A DNA stretch of 64,000 bases from Pararhizobium sp. YC-54 (GCF_025847205.1 NZ_JAOYTH010000010.1:213544-277543), one strand, 5' to 3'; positions 52,338-63,649 are shown, counted from the first letter of the stretch. Numbers and translations: made by a program. The notes: generated from the sequence alone by a model not told the origin.

Positions 52338-53744
52338 TCACAGTTTGTACGCCCTCTTGGCGAGGCCATAGGTAAGGTCGTGCGCCACTTCATGCGCCTC
52401 GTCCTCCCGCAGCCGCCCTTCGGCGACGAGACGCCCCAGGAAGGCGCAATCGACGCGACGGGCCACATCGTGGCGCGCGGGGATCGACGGAAAGGCACGC
52501 GTGTCGTCGTTGAAACCGGCGGTGTTGTAGAAGCCCGCGGTCTCCGTGGTCATCTCGCGGAAGCGGCGCATGCCATCGGGGCTGTCGTGGAACCACCAGG
52601 CCGGCCCGAGCTTCAGCGCGGGATAGACGCCGGCAAGCGGCGCCAGTTCTCGGGCATAGCTCGTTTCGTCGAGCGTGAAGAGGATAATCGAGACGCGGGT
52701 ATCCGTGCCGACGGCGTCGAGCAACGGCTTGAGCGCGCGCACATAATCCGTCTGCGTCGGGATGTCGAAGCCCTTGTCGCGGCCGAATTTCTGGAAGATC
52801 GCGGGGGAATGATTGCGCCACGAGCCGGGATGGATCTGCATGACGAGCCCGTCGTCGGCGCTCATCCTGGCCATCTCGGTCAGCATCTGCGCCCTAAACA
52901 GCGCGCGCTCGCGCTCATCTGCCTTGCCCGCACGAACCTTGTCGAAAAGTGCCTCCGCCTCGCCGGCGCTTAGGTTGGCGGTCTCCGCCGACGCAAAACC
53001 GTGGTCGGTGGCGGTCGCGCCAAAGGATTTGAAATAGGCGCGGCGGTTGCGGTGGGCATCGAGATAACCCTGCCAATGGCCCGTATCGCAGCCGCTGATC
53101 CCGCCAAGCCGCTCAAGATTATCGAGGAAACCTTCGAAATCCGGATCGATGACAGAATCGGGGCGATAGGCCGGGATAACGCGGCCCTTCCAGCCGCTGT
53201 CGCGGATCATCTGATGCCACGGCAATTCGTCCAGCGCGCCATCCGTCGTTGAGATAACCTCGATATTGAAGCGCTCGAACAGCGCGCGCGGCCGGAACGC
53301 ATCGGTCTGAAGCTGCGCGGCGATCGCATCATAATAGGCATCCGCATTGCCGGGCCTCAGCGGTGCCGTCATGCCGAAGAGATTTTGGAGTGTGTAGTCC
53401 AGCCAAAGGCGGGTCGGCGTGCCGCGAAACAGGTAATAGTTCTCGGCGAAGAGACGCCAGATCGCGCGGCCGTCCGTCTCGACGGGCGAGCCGTCAAGCG
53501 TCGGCACCCCGAGGTTTTCCAGCCGGATCCCCTGGCTGAACAGCATCCGGAAAATATAGTGGTCCGGCACGATCAGCAGCTGCGCCGGGTCCGGGAAGTG
53601 CTTGTTCTCGGCGTACCAGCGCGGATCGGTATGACCGTGCGGGCTGACGATCGGAAGGTCCTTCACTCCGGCATAAAGTTCACGTGCGACGGCGCGAGAC
53701 GCCGGGTCGATGGGAAGCAGCAAATCCGGGGCAACAAGGGTCAT
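52338..53744 (-). CDS. uxaC: Glucuronate isomerase UxaC
   Basis: The 468-residue amidohydrolase-fold uronate isomerase has the N-terminal metal site VSPHGHTDPRWYAENKHFP (about residues 32-50), LWLDYTLQNLFG, ISTTDGALDELPWH, VIPAYRPDSVIDPDF and MQIHPGSWRNHSP. It converts D-glucuronate to D-fructuronate and D-galacturonate to D-tagaturonate. It is the first gene of the minus-strand uronate operon. The start is the ATG at 53744, with GGAGGAG 11 bases upstream; the frame extends to a TTG at 53774 without clear support. Confidence 0.95.
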   Translation of the reverse strand: MTLVAPDLLLPIDPASRAVARELYAGVKDLPIVSPHGHTDPRWYAENKHFPDPAQLLIVPDHYIFRMLFSQGIRLENLGVPTLDGSPVETDGRAIWRLFAENYYLFRGTPTRLWLDYTLQNLFGMTAPLRPGNADAYYDAIAAQLQTDAFRPRALFERFNIEVISTTDGALDELPWHQMIRDSGWKGRVIPAYRPDSVIDPDFEGFLDNLERLGGISGCDTGHWQGYLDAHRNRRAYFKSFGATATDHGFASAETANLSAGEAEALFDKVRAGKADERERALFRAQMLTEMARMSADDGLVMQIHPGSWRNHSPAIFQKFGRDKGFDIPTQTDYVRALKPLLDAVGTDTRVSIILFTLDETSYARELAPLAGVYPALKLGPAWWFHDSPDGMRRFREMTTETAGFYNTAGFNDDTRAFPSIPARHDVARRVDCAFLGRLVAEGRLREDEAHEVAHDLTYGLAKRAYKL

Positions 53745-53797
53745 CGCAACAGCCGCTCCTCCTTCGGCTGACAATTGGGTAAGGTCATTTAGAGATC

Positions 53798-53836
53798 ATG
53801 TCAACATACAAAAAAACATCAGTTGTATGATGACTT
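53798..53836. promoter_or_regulatory. Paired inverted regulator boxes, uxaC/uxuB divergent promoter
   Basis: Two 14-base boxes face each other: ATGTCAACATACAA (53798-53811; complement TTGTATGTTGACAT) and TTGTATGATGACTT (53823-53836). They agree at 12 of 14 positions and are separated by 11 bases, making a CATACAA-N11-TTGTATG dyad. They sit in the middle of the 174-base divergent gap. The FadR-type GntR regulator at 48514 is the likely ligand. Confidence 0.65.
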
Positions 53837-53918
53837 TTACTTGACCAGCGTGAAGGCTTGGGCACTAGATGTGATCGAACCGGGGAGAAGATATGTTCGG
53901 TCACTTTGAGGGCAGCCC

Positions 53919-55391
53919 ATGAGCGCTCCTGCCATCCTGTCAAACAGCACACTTGCCGCTCTTTCGGCTGACGTCGCGTGTCCAGGCTATAACCGCACAC
54001 AAGCGCAGCCCGGCATCGTGCATCTCGGCCTCGGCGCCTTCCATCGCGCGCACCAGGCCGTGTTTGTCGATGACTGCCTGAACAGCGGCGAGACCGGCTG
54101 GGGCATTGTCGGGGCTTCGTTGCGCAGCCCGGGCACGCGCGACGCGCTCGCCCCCCAAGACGGGCTTTACACGCTCTCCATCGTTGATGGATCCGGCGAG
54201 ACACTGCGCGTCATCGGATCGATCCTTTCGTCCTTGGTGGCACCTGAGAACCCGGCTGCGTTGCTCGGCGTGATGACGGATCCCGGCATCAGGATCGTCA
54301 CGATGACCGTCACGGAAAAAGCCTATCTACGCGACGCCTCGGGAGATCTCGACTTCTCCCATCCCGACATTGCCTGGGATCTTGCAAATCCCGATCAACC
54401 CCGTACAGTTCATGGCTTCCTGATCGAAGCGATCGCCCGGCGTCGCGCGGCAGGGATAGCGCCGTTCACCGTACTTTCCTGTGACAATCTTCCCGCGAAC
54501 GGCGCGACGTTGAAGCGTCTTGCCGTCGCTTTCGCAAAGGCGCGCGATGCCGATCTGGCTGATTTCGTCGAGCGCGAAATAGCCTTCCCCTCCAGTATGG
54601 TGGACCGCATCGTGCCGGCGACGACGGACGAGGACCAGGCCCGTATTTCGCAAAAACTCGGCGCCCGCGACGCCTGGCCGGTGACGACAGAGCCCTTCCT
54701 GCAATGGGTCATCGAAGACGACTTTCCATCAAATCGCCCGGTCTGGGAACGGTTCGGGGTCCAGATGGTGAAGGACGTCGCGCCGTTTGAAGAGATGAAG
54801 CTTAGGCTTTTGAACGGCTCGCACTCGTCGATCGCATATCTCGGCCTCCTGATGAACAAGGCAACCGTCTGCGACGCCTTCGCCGACCCGCTCATCCGGC
54901 AATTCGTGTCGCGTTTCTGGAGCGAGGCGATCGCCTCCCTTCCCGCGGATGCGGGCCTGGACCCGGCGGCTTACACGGCGGAACTGACCAAGCGTTACGA
55001 CAACCCCGCCATCAGGCACCGCACGGCGCAGATTGCCAATGACGGCAGCCAGAAACTGCCGCAGCGCGTCATCGCCGCAGCGCTCGACCGGCTGGAAGCG
55101 GGTGCTCCAATCCGCCACCTGATGCTTGCGCCGGCGGCGTGGCTTGCCGCAGCCGAGGCCCGCGGGCAGGAACTCCCGGCAGGACATTTCACCGATCCGC
55201 TGGACGGCGCGCTCGCCGATATTTTCACATCGGCTGCCAACGCGATGTCAATCGCGGACGCCGCATTCGACGCAGCAGGTTTCGCAACTGGTTCGCCGTA
55301 CCGGCAGGAGCTTGTCGGCATGACCGCCGGCCATCTTGATTCGCTGCGGCGAAACGGGGCCGAAGCCACTTTGAAGGAGCTTTTGACATGA
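53919..55391 (+). CDS. uxuB: D-fructuronate reductase (mannonate oxidoreductase) UxuB
   Basis: The 490-residue mannitol-dehydrogenase family protein has the NAD site [57 protein letters not shown] and the catalytic lysine region [19 protein letters not shown] (about residues 293-311). It reduces D-fructuronate to D-mannonate. Tagaturonate reductase (UxaB) is the alternative in this family, but the overlap with uxuA by four bases supports UxuB. Confidence 0.92.
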   Translation: MSAPAILSNSTLAALSADVACPGYNRTQAQPGIVHLGLGAFHRAHQAVFVDDCLNSGETGWGIVGASLRSPGTRDALAPQDGLYTLSIVDGSGETLRVIGSILSSLVAPENPAALLGVMTDPGIRIVTMTVTEKAYLRDASGDLDFSHPDIAWDLANPDQPRTVHGFLIEAIARRRAAGIAPFTVLSCDNLPANGATLKRLAVAFAKARDADLADFVEREIAFPSSMVDRIVPATTDEDQARISQKLGARDAWPVTTEPFLQWVIEDDFPSNRPVWERFGVQMVKDVAPFEEMKLRLLNGSHSSIAYLGLLMNKATVCDAFADPLIRQFVSRFWSEAIASLPADAGLDPAAYTAELTKRYDNPAIRHRTAQIANDGSQKLPQRVIAAALDRLEAGAPIRHLMLAPAAWLAAAEARGQELPAGHFTDPLDGALADIFTSAANAMSIADAAFDAAGFATGSPYRQELVGMTAGHLDSLRRNGAEATLKELLT

Positions 55392-56578
55392 AGGAAACGT
55401 GGCGCTGGTTCGGTCCGGACGACGCGGTAACGCTGGCGCATGTGCGCCAGGCGGGCGCCTCTGGTATCGTCAGTGCGCTCCATCACCTGAACGACGGCCG
55501 CGCCTGGCCGGCGGACGAGATTGCCAAGCGCAAGGCGGAGATCGAGGCCGCGGGCCTGACTTGGGACGTGGTCGAAAGCATCATCGTCCATGAGGACGTG
55601 AAGACGCGGACGGGCCGCTACAGGGAATACATCGAAAGCTACAAGCAATCGGTCAGGGCCATCGCCGCCGCCGGCATCAAGACCCTGTGCTACAATTTCA
55701 TGGCGATCACCGACTGGACGCGCACCGACCTGCACGCACCGATGCCCCATGGCGGCGATGCCCTGCGTTTCGACATCGTCGATTTCTGCGCCTATGACGC
55801 GCTCGTGCTGAAGCGAGATGGCGCCGAAGCAGACCATCCACCCGCGCGCATTACCGAGGCGAGGAAGCGGCTCACCCGGATGAGCGAAAGCGATCTCGCG
55901 CGGCTGGAAAACAATCTGATCGGCTGGGTGCCGGCGCGCGAATTCGTCTTTGACCGCGAAAGCTTCCGCAAGGCACTTGACGGCTACGCCGACCTGGCCG
56001 TCGAGGGCCTGCGTGAAAACCTCTTCGCCTTCCTGCGCGAGATCGTACCCGTCGCCGAAGAGGTCGGCGTGCGCATGGCGATCCATCCCGACGACCCCTC
56101 CTTTCCGATTTTCGGCCTACCGCGCGTCGTGTCGAGCGCGTCGGACGCGAAGGCACTGTTGGATGCGGTTGGCTCACCGGCGAACGGCCTCACGCTCTGC
56201 ACCGGCTCCTACGGTTCCAACGCAGCGAACGACCTGCCGAAGATGGCGCGCGACTTCGGCAGCAGAATTCATTTCGCTCACCTGCGAAACGTCAAGAAGG
56301 AGCCCGACGGCTCGTTCCATGAGGCCGAGCATCTGGCAGGCGACACCGACATGGTGCGCGTGGTCGCCGCGCTGATGCGGGAAGAAGCGCGGCGCAACGA
56401 GGACGGCAGGACGGATTGGCAAATCCCGATGCGCCCCGACCACGGCCATGCCATCGTTGACGATATCGGTAAAAAGGTGAACCCGGGCTATTCCTGCATC
56501 GGGCGGTTGAAAGGGCTCGCGGAACTTCGCGGCATTCAAACGACGCTTCAGGCGACCGGAATTCCCGACTGGCTGTAG
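55388..56578 (+). CDS. uxuA: Mannonate dehydratase UxuA
   Basis: The 396-residue protein has the UxuA pattern: [20 protein letters not shown] at the start, [20 protein letters not shown] (about residues 103-122), [40 protein letters not shown] and [20 protein letters not shown] (metal and catalytic residues). It dehydrates D-mannonate to 2-keto-3-deoxygluconate, where the saturated and unsaturated uronate routes of this locus meet. It overlaps uxuB by four bases. Confidence 0.95.
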   Translation: MKETWRWFGPDDAVTLAHVRQAGASGIVSALHHLNDGRAWPADEIAKRKAEIEAAGLTWDVVESIIVHEDVKTRTGRYREYIESYKQSVRAIAAAGIKTLCYNFMAITDWTRTDLHAPMPHGGDALRFDIVDFCAYDALVLKRDGAEADHPPARITEARKRLTRMSESDLARLENNLIGWVPAREFVFDRESFRKALDGYADLAVEGLRENLFAFLREIVPVAEEVGVRMAIHPDDPSFPIFGLPRVVSSASDAKALLDAVGSPANGLTLCTGSYGSNAANDLPKMARDFGSRIHFAHLRNVKKEPDGSFHEAEHLAGDTDMVRVVAALMREEARRNEDGRTDWQIPMRPDHGHAIVDDIGKKVNPGYSCIGRLKGLAELRGIQTTLQATGIPDWL

Positions 56579-56590
56579 GAGGTATCGTTG

Positions 56591-57625
56591 ATGGTCTCTC
56601 CAACCCAAAAACTGCGCGCCGGCATTATCGGCCTCGGAATGGCATCGGCGCCGCATGCGCTGAGCCTGCTCGACCTTAAAGACAAGGTCGATGTCGCCGG
56701 CGCCTTCGGCCCGACCGAGGCGCGGCGCACCGCGTTTGCGCAGCGTTTCGGCCTGCCGGTCGTCGATAGCGCAGATGCGATCTTCGACGATCCGTCCATT
56801 GACTACGTCGTCATCCTGACACCGCCCAACTCGCATCTGGACCTGGTGAAGCGCGCGGCGAAGGCCGGCAAGCACGTACTGCTGGAAAAGCCGCTGGAAA
56901 TTTCGCTGGAACGGTCGAGGCAGGTTGTCGAAACGGCCGAGCGGGCCGCTATCAAGCTTGGCGTTGTCCTGCAACGCCGGTTTCGTCCCGCCATCGCCGA
57001 GGCGGCGCGACTGATAGGCGAGGGAAAGTTGGGCGAAATCGTTTCCGCATCCATGCGCCTCGGCAATTGGCGTCCGCAAAGCTACTACGACGAGCCGGGT
57101 CGCGGAACCTTGGCGCGTGACGGCGGCGGGGTTCTGCTAACCCAGGCGATCCACACCATCGATCAACTGATCGCATTGGCAGGATTGCCGACGCAAGTCA
57201 CCGGCTTCGCCATCACGAGCCCCGTACACAGCATGGAAACGGAAGACGTCGTCCACGCCGCGCTTCGCTTTGGCAACGGCGCGCTCGGTGCGCTCAGTGC
57301 CACCACCGCCGCCTATCCAGGCTTTCCCGACGTGATCGAGATTCTTGGCACCCTCGGCACGGCACGGCTCGAAGGCGACGGCGGCACCATCAACCTGATG
57401 GACGGGCGTAGCATCGAGCTAAAGGACGCTTCAGCCGATGGCGGAAATGGCGCAGATCCCATGGCCTTCTCCCACAGCAACCATCGTGCCGTGCACGAGG
57501 ACTTTTTGAACGCGATCACCACGGGTCGGCAGTGCCTGGCCTCCGGTCTCGAAGCGCTCAAGGCTCATCGTCTAATCGACGCCATCCTGCGTGCTTCTAC
57601 TATGGGCGAGGCCGTAAGGGTCTGA
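56591..57625 (+). CDS. Gfo/Idh/MocA family oxidoreductase
   Basis: The 344-residue protein has an N-terminal nucleotide-binding fold (LRAGIIGLGMASAPHALSLL), ILTPPNSHLDLVKRAAKAGK, the EKPLE motif of the family (about residue 100) and a C-terminal domain with DGGGVLLTQAIHTIDQLIAL. It oxidises or reduces a sugar, inositol or sugar acid with NAD(P). It lies 12 bases past uxuA with GGAGGT before the ATG, so it is part of the uronate operon, yet it is not needed for the textbook pathway. It may process uronic acid derivatives such as galactarate, glycosides or lactones. Confidence 0.88.
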   Translation: MVSPTQKLRAGIIGLGMASAPHALSLLDLKDKVDVAGAFGPTEARRTAFAQRFGLPVVDSADAIFDDPSIDYVVILTPPNSHLDLVKRAAKAGKHVLLEKPLEISLERSRQVVETAERAAIKLGVVLQRRFRPAIAEAARLIGEGKLGEIVSASMRLGNWRPQSYYDEPGRGTLARDGGGVLLTQAIHTIDQLIALAGLPTQVTGFAITSPVHSMETEDVVHAALRFGNGALGALSATTAAYPGFPDVIEILGTLGTARLEGDGGTINLMDGRSIELKDASADGGNGADPMAFSHSNHRAVHEDFLNAITTGRQCLASGLEALKAHRLIDAILRASTMGEAVRV

Positions 57626-57628
57626 ACA

Positions 57629-57853
57629 GATCCGCGCGGTGTCCGGATCAGCCCGCACGTCGTTGTCCAGGACATCGGATCCTTCCGCGAATTCATCATC
57701 GATCAGCTTACAAAGACGGCGGGCGTGGTCAATATCCGTTCAAGCTTCGCGCTGAAGCAGGCCAAGTATAAGACCGCTCTGCCGATAGAGCAGCTGGCGA
57801 CGCGCCGCTGCCGCAGTCAGGACGCCTGCTCACTTCGTCCGAAAAAAGCTTAG
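57629..57853 (+). pseudogene. Lrp/AsnC family regulator, C-terminal fragment
   Basis: A frame beginning 4 bases after the preceding stop without a start codon encodes ISPHVVVQDIGSFREFIIDQ and TKTAGVVNIRSSFALKQAKY-like residues to a stop at 57851-57853. The pattern D-I-G-S-F-R-E-F...T-GV-N-RSSFALK is the effector-domain end of Lrp/AsnC proteins. The helix-turn-helix half is absent. Confidence 0.65.
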
Positions 57854-57932
57854 GAATACAACTAAATTTAGGTCTGCTGATTGATTGACGGGAATCTGCA
57901 CCTAACTCGGAGCTGGAACCGGAAACAAACGT

Positions 57933-57950
57933 GAGAGACCATGTTCTCTC
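57933..57950 (-). terminator. Weak hairpin downstream of thuR
   Basis: GAGAGA-N6-TCTCTC lies about 90 bases past the thuR stop; on the minus strand it is followed by CACGTTTGTTT. It could end the thuR transcript. The rest of 57854-58039 shows nothing. Confidence 0.3.
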
Positions 57951-58039
57951 TGCTTCACTGGAATCGCCGCGCAGGTCGGCGGCTATAGACATGTCCGTTC
58001 AGGAGCGGAAAACGGTTATCGGTCCACAGTTAAGAAAGA

Positions 58040-59053
58040 CTATAGGGCCGGGCCTGTGGATTCACGAAGAATGAGCTCCACTGGCCATAATTCATGGATT
58101 TCCATCGGCGGCTTGCCGGACAGGAGCTGCAGAACGAGCTCCGCGGCACGCGTGCCGGCAGCACGCATCGACGACCGTGTCGTCGAGAGCGACGGAGCCA
58201 TGTTGTCGGCGTTCAGGTAGGGAAAGACATCGTCATGGGCGATCACCGAAATATCCTTGCCAACGACAAGATCAAGAGAACGGGCGGCGCGGTAGACACC
58301 AAGCGCGGTCATCGTCGAGCCCGCGACGAAGGCGGTCGGGCGTGGTGACTGTTCGAGGAGCGATCGCGCATAGCGGAAGCCGACCTCGTCGGTAAAATTG
58401 CCATGCGCCACCAGCCGCGGATCGAACGGCAGACCCCGCTCGACAAGGGCGTCGCGGTAACCCTTGTCGCGGTGCATAGAGAACGTCACCCCGGGACGGC
58501 CATTGATCATGGCGATCCGCTTGTGCCCCAGATCGATCAAGTGGGCGGTGGCACGCTTGATCGCGCCTTCGTTGTCGATATCGAGCCAGGCATAGGGAAC
58601 ATCTGTCTCAGACCGGCCGTGAACCAGAAATGGCATGCCCAGTTTATGGAGCAGCCTGATGCGCTCGTCATCGGGCCGCGGCCCATTGACGATGATGGCA
58701 TCGACGCGCCGGCTTTCCACCAGCCGGCTGTAGAGCTGGATCTCCTCTCTGGCATCGTGTTCGGCAATCGGTGTGACGAGAATGTCGATGTCTTCTCCGC
58801 CCAGACGCTCGCCCATGCCGCTCAGGAATTCGGCGAAATGAACTTCCCGGCCGCGGCCCATCAGGATGCCAATAGCGCCAACGCGGCCGGTCACAAGACG
58901 TACTGCGTTGATGTTGGGACGATAGCCGAGGCGGATCGCCGCATCGGCAACGCGCTTGCGGGTGCTTTCGCGAACTTCCGGATAGCCGCTGAGAGCCCGG
59001 CTTACCGTGGTTGGCGAAAGATCAAGATGCTTGGCAAATTCTTTGAGTTTCAT
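58040..59053 (-). CDS. thuR: LacI family repressor of the thu operon
   Basis: The 337-residue protein has a LacI helix-turn-helix (LKEFAKHLDLSPTTVSRALSGYPEVRESTRKRVADAA) and a periplasmic-binding-like sugar domain (VGAIGILMGRG, VDAIIVNGPRPDD, LDIDNEGAIKRATAHLIDLG). The ATG at 59053 gives the family's normal N-terminus; the frame is open 37 codons further upstream. It is divergent from thuEFGKA, as ThuR is in Sinorhizobium, and probably represses them and itself through the palindromes at 59179 and 59375. Confidence 0.9.
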   Translation of the reverse strand: MKLKEFAKHLDLSPTTVSRALSGYPEVRESTRKRVADAAIRLGYRPNINAVRLVTGRVGAIGILMGRGREVHFAEFLSGMGERLGGEDIDILVTPIAEHDAREEIQLYSRLVESRRVDAIIVNGPRPDDERIRLLHKLGMPFLVHGRSETDVPYAWLDIDNEGAIKRATAHLIDLGHKRIAMINGRPGVTFSMHRDKGYRDALVERGLPFDPRLVAHGNFTDEVGFRYARSLLEQSPRPTAFVAGSTMTALGVYRAARSLDLVVGKDISVIAHDDVFPYLNADNMAPSLSTTRSSMRAAGTRAAELVLQLLSGKPPMEIHELWPVELILRESTGPAL

Positions 59054-59178
59054 GGGATTTCGACGGCGGTCTTCCGGTTTGGGATGCTCACTGGCAGCTA
59101 TATCTCGTCTACCCTGCAGCCAGCAATGCATCTGAGACGGTAATCGAGCGATCGAGCGATTCAATCTACGAATAAATT

Positions 59179-59188
59179 AAAACGTTTT
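59179..59188. promoter_or_regulatory. LacI-type operator on thuR side
   Basis: The palindrome AAAACGTTTT, in the longer imperfect dyad TTAAAACGTTTTCAA, has the central CG of LacI/PurR family sites. It lies 126 bases upstream of thuR. Confidence 0.5.
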
Positions 59189-59336
59189 CAATTTTTTCCT
59201 TCTCTCATGCATATGAGGTACGTCAAGCAGTCCATCATTACGATATGCCGCAAAGCGCACCGCACAATTAAACTATTGAAATAAAACATGAATACCACCA
59301 ATATCTCAAAAATAGCTTTCAGTCGCGCTTTGTGGG

Positions 59337-59384
59337 TTGACTCGTTTTTCGGTTTCTGACAACTTTTTCCAACCAAAGCGCTTT
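59337..59384 (+). promoter_or_regulatory. thuE promoter with LacI-type operator
   Basis: TTGACT (59337-59342) is a likely -35 element; the -10 near 59359 is weak. About 15 bases further is the palindrome AAAGCGCTTT (59375-59384), again with a central CG, 53 bases before thuE. Together with 59179-59188 it would allow repression by looping. The rest of the 383-base thuR-thuE gap is AT-rich and shows no gene. Confidence 0.5.
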
Positions 59385-59436
59385 CGATTTTACGGAGTTT
59401 GTTTCAATTGGCGTGTTGGAGGCCTGGGAGGAGCCG

Positions 59437-60699
59437 ATGAAGATGAAACTACTTGCAACAGCTGTAATTCTAGGTGCGATGACTGCCGGCGGTGCTTTTG
59501 CCGCCGAGCTGTCGATCGCGGCGAACTCGACCGGTAAGAACGTCGACTTCCTGCGCGGCCGCTTTGCCGAATTCGAGGCAAAGACCGGTCACAAGGTCAA
59601 CCTTGTGACGATGCCGTCCTCCAGCAGCGAGCAGTTCGGCCAGTACCGCCTGTGGCTTGCTGCCGGCAACACGGACGTCGACGTCTATCAGACCGATGTT
59701 ATCTGGGCACCGCAGCTTGCCGAACAGTTTGTCGATCTGACGGAAGCCACCAAGGATGTTGCGGCCGGGTTTTTTCCCTCGATCATCGCATCGCAGACCG
59801 TGAATGGCCGGCTTGTCGCCCTGCCGATGTTCACCGACGCGCCCGCCATGTACTACCGCAAGGACCTTCTCGAAAAATACGGCAAGCAGCCGCCCAAGAC
59901 ATGGGAAGAGCTGGAAGCGACGGCAAAGGAAATCCAGGAAAAGGAACGCGCGGCTGGCGCGGCTGATTTCTGGGGTTTCGTGTTTCAGGCCAATGCCTAT
60001 GAAGGCCTGACCTGCAATGCGCTGGAATGGATCAAGTCCTCAGGCGGCGGGCAGATCGTCGAGCCGGACGGAACGATCTCCGTCAACAACGAAAAGGCCG
60101 CGGCCGCCATCGACCGCGCTAGGGGCTGGATCGGCACGATCACGCCCGAAGGCGTGCTCGCCTACAAGGAGGAGGAATCCCGCGGCGTCTGGCAGACCGG
60201 CAAGGCGGCGTTCATGCGCAACTGGCCTTATGCCTATGCGCTCGGCAATGGCGACGACAGCGCGATCAAGGGCAAGTTCGACGTCCTACCGCTTCCTGTC
60301 GCCGCCGCAGGCGATCAACCGTCGTCAGCGCTCGGCGGCTGGAACCTTGCCGTCTCGAAATATTCGGACGAACAGGATGCCGCGATCGAACTGGTAAAGT
60401 TCCTCGCCTCCAGCGAGGTGCAGAAGAAGCGCGCGGTGGAGCTTTCTAACCTGCCGACCCTGTCGGCTCTCTATGACGATGCGGATATCGCCGCCAGCCA
60501 GCCGTTCATGGCGAGCTGGAAGCCGATCTTCCAGAATGCCGTGCCGCGTCCGTCGGCAGTGGCAAAGGTCAAGTACAACGAAGTCTCTTCGAAATTCTGG
60601 AGCGCGGTGCACAACACGCTGTCCGGAAACGGTTCGGCCGCCGACAATCTCGAACTGCTCGAAGTCGAGCTGACCGAGCTCAAGGGCGACGCCTGGTAA
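59437..60699 (+). CDS. thuE: Trehalose/maltose-binding protein ThuE
   Basis: The 420-residue periplasmic protein has a signal peptide (MKMKLLATAVILGAMTAGGA, cleavage after FA at about 22) and the family 1 sugar-binding fold. It contains HKVNLVTMPSSSSEQFGQYR, DVYQTDVIWAPQLAEQFVDL, LVALPMFTDAPAMYYRKDLL and NAYEGLTCNALEWIKSSGGG, closely matching rhizobial ThuE and the actinobacterial LpqY group. GGGAGGAG precedes the ATG at 59437. It delivers trehalose, maltose or sucrose to ThuFG. Confidence 0.92.
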   Translation: MKMKLLATAVILGAMTAGGAFAAELSIAANSTGKNVDFLRGRFAEFEAKTGHKVNLVTMPSSSSEQFGQYRLWLAAGNTDVDVYQTDVIWAPQLAEQFVDLTEATKDVAAGFFPSIIASQTVNGRLVALPMFTDAPAMYYRKDLLEKYGKQPPKTWEELEATAKEIQEKERAAGAADFWGFVFQANAYEGLTCNALEWIKSSGGGQIVEPDGTISVNNEKAAAAIDRARGWIGTITPEGVLAYKEEESRGVWQTGKAAFMRNWPYAYALGNGDDSAIKGKFDVLPLPVAAAGDQPSSALGGWNLAVSKYSDEQDAAIELVKFLASSEVQKKRAVELSNLPTLSALYDDADIAASQPFMASWKPIFQNAVPRPSAVAKVKYNEVSSKFWSAVHNTLSGNGSAADNLELLEVELTELKGDAW

Positions 60700-60716
60700 T
60701 TGCATTCAGCCACGGA

Positions 60717-60772
60717 CGGCAGCCGGTTGCGGCTGCCGCTCCGCACGTTCGATGCGTCCGGCCCTTGCCGGA
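60717..60772 (+). other. Two intercistronic hairpins between thuE and thuF
   Basis: CGGCAGCC-N6-GGCTGCCG (60717-60738, eight pairs) and TCCGG-N6-CCGGA (60757-60772, five pairs) occupy the 95-base thuE-thuF gap. Neither has a U-run. They are in the same place as the hairpins behind the other binding-protein genes. Confidence 0.55.
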
Positions 60773-60794
60773 TGACAACCAGTGAGCAATCGTC

Positions 60795-61780
60795 ATGACC
60801 GAACTTGCCCTTGAAACCCCTTCGACCGTTGCTGTGGCGCGAAGCGGGATCGGTTCCGATCTGCGGGCACAGCGCGTGCGCGCGGCCTGGATATTCCTGG
60901 CGCCAACCCTGTTCGTGCTGGCCGTCGTCGCCGGCTGGCCGCTCTTGCGAACCATCTATTTCAGCTTTACCGACGCATCGCTGACCGACCTGTCGGGCGC
61001 CAATTTCGTTGGTTTCAAGAACTATCTGTCGTGGATCACGCTGAAGAGCGGTCGCGTCGTCTATAGCGGCCTGCTCGCCGACCCGGCCTGGTGGGGCGCC
61101 GTGTGGAACACGCTGAAGTTTACGCTGATCTCCGTGACCATCGAAACCGCGTTCGGCCTGATCGTTGCGCTGGTGCTGAATGCGGAGTTCCCCGGACGCG
61201 GTCTCGTGCGCGCCGCCATTCTCATTCCCTGGGCCATTCCAACCATCGTTTCGGCCAAGATGTGGGCCTGGATGCTCAACGACCAGTTCGGCATTTTGAA
61301 CGACATGCTGCTTGGCCTCGGCCTGATCAGCCAGAAGATTGCCTGGACCGCCAGCCCCGATACCGCGATGATCGCAGTCCTGGTCGTCGATGTCTGGAAG
61401 ACCACGCCGTTCATGGCGCTTCTGATCCTCGCCGGCCTGCAGATGGTTCCCGGCGATATCTACGAGGCGGCAAGGATCGACGGAATCCACCCGTTGCGGG
61501 TCTTCTGGCGCCTGACCCTGCCGCTGATCCGGCCGGCGCTGATGGTCGCCATCATCTTCCGCATGCTGGACTCGCTGCGCATCTTCGATCTGATCTACGT
61601 GCTGACGCCGAACAACGCGCAGACGCGGACCATGTCCGTGCTTGCCCGCGAAAACCTCTTCGAGTTCGACAAGTTCGCCTATGGAGCGGCGGCTTCGACC
61701 ATGCTGTTCCTGATCATTGCGACGATCACGGTCCTCTACATGTGGTTCGGCCGCGTCAACCTTGAAGGAGGAGAGCGCTG

Positions 61781-61781
<1 letters not shown>
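60795..61781 (+). CDS. thuF: Trehalose/maltose ABC permease ThuF
   Basis: The 328-residue MalF-type permease has about six main helices, an N-terminal cytoplasmic stretch of about 30 residues, FSFTDASLTDLSGANFVGFK and the coupling loop YEAARIDGIHPLRVFWRLTL (about residue 230). It is the first membrane subunit of the thu importer. Its stop and the thuG start share one base (TGATG). Confidence 0.92.
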
Positions 61782-62611
<830 letters not shown>

Positions 62612-62620
62612 GAGAATAAA

Positions 62621-63649
<1,029 letters not shown>

